A stretch of 6,420 bases of DNA from Gammaproteobacteria bacterium (lineage in GTDB: Bacteria > Pseudomonadota > Gammaproteobacteria > S144-34): positions 1-6,420 of the forward strand of contig WFOW01000291.1 of NCBI GenBank assembly GCA_015487895.1. Direction: 5' to 3'. This document shows positions 5,258 to 6,420 of the stretch, in pieces. Both the position numbers and the translations under genes were made by a program. The notes under the pieces are model-generated. The model saw only the letters and a program-made list of their open reading frames with translations, did no database searches and had not been told where the DNA came from. Every line of letters begins with the position of its first letter. Positions within the stretch are counted from its first letter, which is position 1.

Positions 5258-6106
5258 GTGCGTCTCCAACCCCTTGCGGCGACAGGGTTTGCGCTCGCGC
5301 TGCTGGCCGCCGGGCCTGCGGCGGCGCAGGCACCCGCGGCCCCGGCCGCCCCGCCCGCGGGCGATGCGGCCAAGGAGCGGCGCTGGGCCGAGCAGATCGT
5401 CGAGGGCCTGATCGACGGCGAGGCGGTGTGGCTGGAGGCGGGCGGCGCGCGCTTCCTCGCCATCTACACGCCGCCCGCGGGCGAGCCGCGCGGCGGCGTC
5501 GTGGTGCTGCACGGCATGGGCGCGCATCCGGACTGGCCCGAGGTCGTGCACCCGCTGCGCGCGCGCCTGCCCGAGCGCGGCTGGGCGACGCTGTCCGTCC
5601 AGCTCCCGGTGCTCCCGAACGAGGCGCGGCCCGAGGACTACGCCCCGCTGCTCGATGCCGCCGCGCCGCGCATCGCCGCCGCCGTGCGGTGGCTGCGCGG
5701 GCGCGGGCACGCGCCCGTGGCCCTGGCCGGCCACAGCCTCGGGGCGGCGATGGGGGTGCGATTTCTGGCGCGGCGCCCGGACGCCGGCGTCTTCGCCTTC
5801 GTCGCCGTGGGGCTGCCCTCGGACCTCGGGGGGGCGGATGCCGGAGCCTTGGCCGCCCTGCGCAAGGTGCGCGTGCCGGTGCTGGACCTCTACGGGGGGC
5901 TCGACCTGCCGGGCGTGGTGGCCGATGCGCGCCGGCGCCTGGCGGCCCTCGCCGCGGCCGGCGCCGAGGGCTCGCGGCAGGTGCGCATCGAGGGTGCCGA
6001 CCACTTCTTCGACGGCTTCGAGGACGAGCTGGTGGCCCAGGTGGACGGATGGCTGCGGCGCGTGCGCGGGGCCGCCGGCGAAAAAGGAAAGGAGCGGAAA
6101 CCATGA
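5258..6106 (+). CDS. Exported alpha/beta-hydrolase-like protein, DUF3530 type
   Basis: The 282-residue product starts at GTG 5258, with GGAGG 6 nt upstream. The N-terminus is a likely signal peptide: [24 protein letters not shown], with cleavage near 23-25, followed by an Ala/Pro-rich linker to about 35. The rest looks like an alpha/beta hydrolase: [16 protein letters not shown] at 81-96, GW.TLSVQLP at 108-117, the nucleophile elbow GHSLG at 158-162 (Ser160), a possible acid Asp216 in LYGGLD, and His249 in GADHFF. The HG.G.HPDWP and GW.TLS..LP signatures are those I associate with DUF3530, a proteobacterial family without assigned substrate. Its stop overlaps the start of the next gene (ATGA), so the two are probably co-translated. 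The periplasmic location is inferred; the substrate is unknown. Confidence 0.8.
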   Translation: MRLQPLAATGFALALLAAGPAAAQAPAAPAAPPAGDAAKERRWAEQIVEGLIDGEAVWLEAGGARFLAIYTPPAGEPRGGVVVLHGMGAHPDWPEVVHPLRARLPERGWATLSVQLPVLPNEARPEDYAPLLDAAAPRIAAAVRWLRGRGHAPVALAGHSLGAAMGVRFLARRPDAGVFAFVAVGLPSDLGGADAGALAALRKVRVPVLDLYGGLDLPGVVADARRRLAALAAAGAEGSRQVRIEGADHFFDGFEDELVAQVDGWLRRVRGAAGEKGKERKP

Positions 6107-6420
6107 TGGCACCGCTGGTCGCGCTGCACGTGCTCGCCGCCGTGATCTGGGTGGGCGGGATGTTCTTCGCCTACATGGCACTCAGGCCGGTGGCGGCCTC
6201 GCTGCTCGAGCCGCCGCTGCGCCTGCCGCTGTGGTCGCGCACCTTCGCGCGCTTCTTCCCTTGGGTGTGGGCGGCGGTGGTCGTGCTGCCGGCGAGCGGC
6301 TGGACCCTGATCCTCGGCTACTTCGGGGGGCTCGGGGCCGCGCCCGTGCGCGTGCACGTCATGAACGCGGTCGGCACGCTCATGATCCTCATCTTCCTGC
6401 ACGTCTATTTCGCCCCCTAC
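6103..6420 (+). CDS. CopD-like integral membrane protein, N-terminal part (cut by right edge)
   Basis: The first 106 codons are present and remain open at the edge. The ATG at 6103 overlaps the preceding stop as ATGA; AAAGGAG lies 8 nt upstream, and a second ATG follows at once. Three hydrophobic segments are visible at about 5-27 ([20 protein letters not shown]), 52-74 ([20 protein letters not shown]) and 84-104 ([20 protein letters not shown]). The pattern [22 protein letters not shown], the [11 protein letters not shown] loop, ARFFPWVW and HVYFAPY are typical of CopD-family inner-membrane proteins. His9, His85 and His100 sit in or beside membrane segments and could bind metal or heme. Copper transport is only suggested by the family name; HemJ-like proteins share a related fold. 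Confidence 0.78.
   Translation, partial: MMAPLVALHVLAAVIWVGGMFFAYMALRPVAASLLEPPLRLPLWSRTFARFFPWVWAAVVVLPASGWTLILGYFGGLGAAPVRVHVMNAVGTLMILIFLHVYFAPY

Noticed and set aside
5258..5332. Extension of the hydrolase gene upstream of 5258
   Set aside because: The frame is open far upstream, but that part is antisense to rpe. The GTG at 5258 has a well-spaced GGAGG and begins a signal peptide.

Overview
The window is very GC-rich chromosomal DNA from a proteobacterium. The gene order rpe-gph-trpE-trpG-trpD-trpC and the protein motifs fit a gammaproteobacterium, perhaps a Chromatiales/Ectothiorhodospiraceae-like or Pseudomonas-related lineage. This placement is inference; no marker gene fixes the taxon.

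Most of the window is one minus-strand gene string, read right to left. It starts with rpe (ribulose-phosphate 3-epimerase) and gph (phosphoglycolate phosphatase), 4 nt apart. A 129-nt leader-like gap follows, then trpE (anthranilate synthase component I), which overlaps trpG (component II) by 4 nt. A 73-nt repeat-filled gap separates trpG from trpD (anthranilate phosphoribosyltransferase). A 429-nt repeat-filled gap then leads to the first 12 codons of trpC, cut by the left edge. TrpE and TrpG make anthranilate from chorismate and glutamine, TrpD attaches phosphoribose, and TrpC closes the indole ring. Rpe and Gph are carbon-metabolism enzymes that often sit upstream of trpE in Gamma- and Betaproteobacteria.

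The gph-trpE gap holds a well-placed 17-codon [20 protein letters not shown], whose last sense codon is Trp. It lies inside a set of nested RNA stems that reaches almost to the trpE ribosome binding site. I propose it as a trp leader (trpL-like) attenuation or translational-control element, although no U-tract terminator is visible.

The gaps around trpD are filled with degenerate 7-bp tandem repeats: seven tracks and about 32 heptads, most reducible to CCGYNNN in one orientation or the other. REP-like palindromes are mixed in, including a clear inverted REP pair.

On the right, divergent from rpe across a short promoter-bearing gap, lies a plus-strand pair: an exported alpha/beta-hydrolase-like protein (DUF3530-type) and, with an ATGA overlap, a CopD-like membrane protein cut by the right edge.
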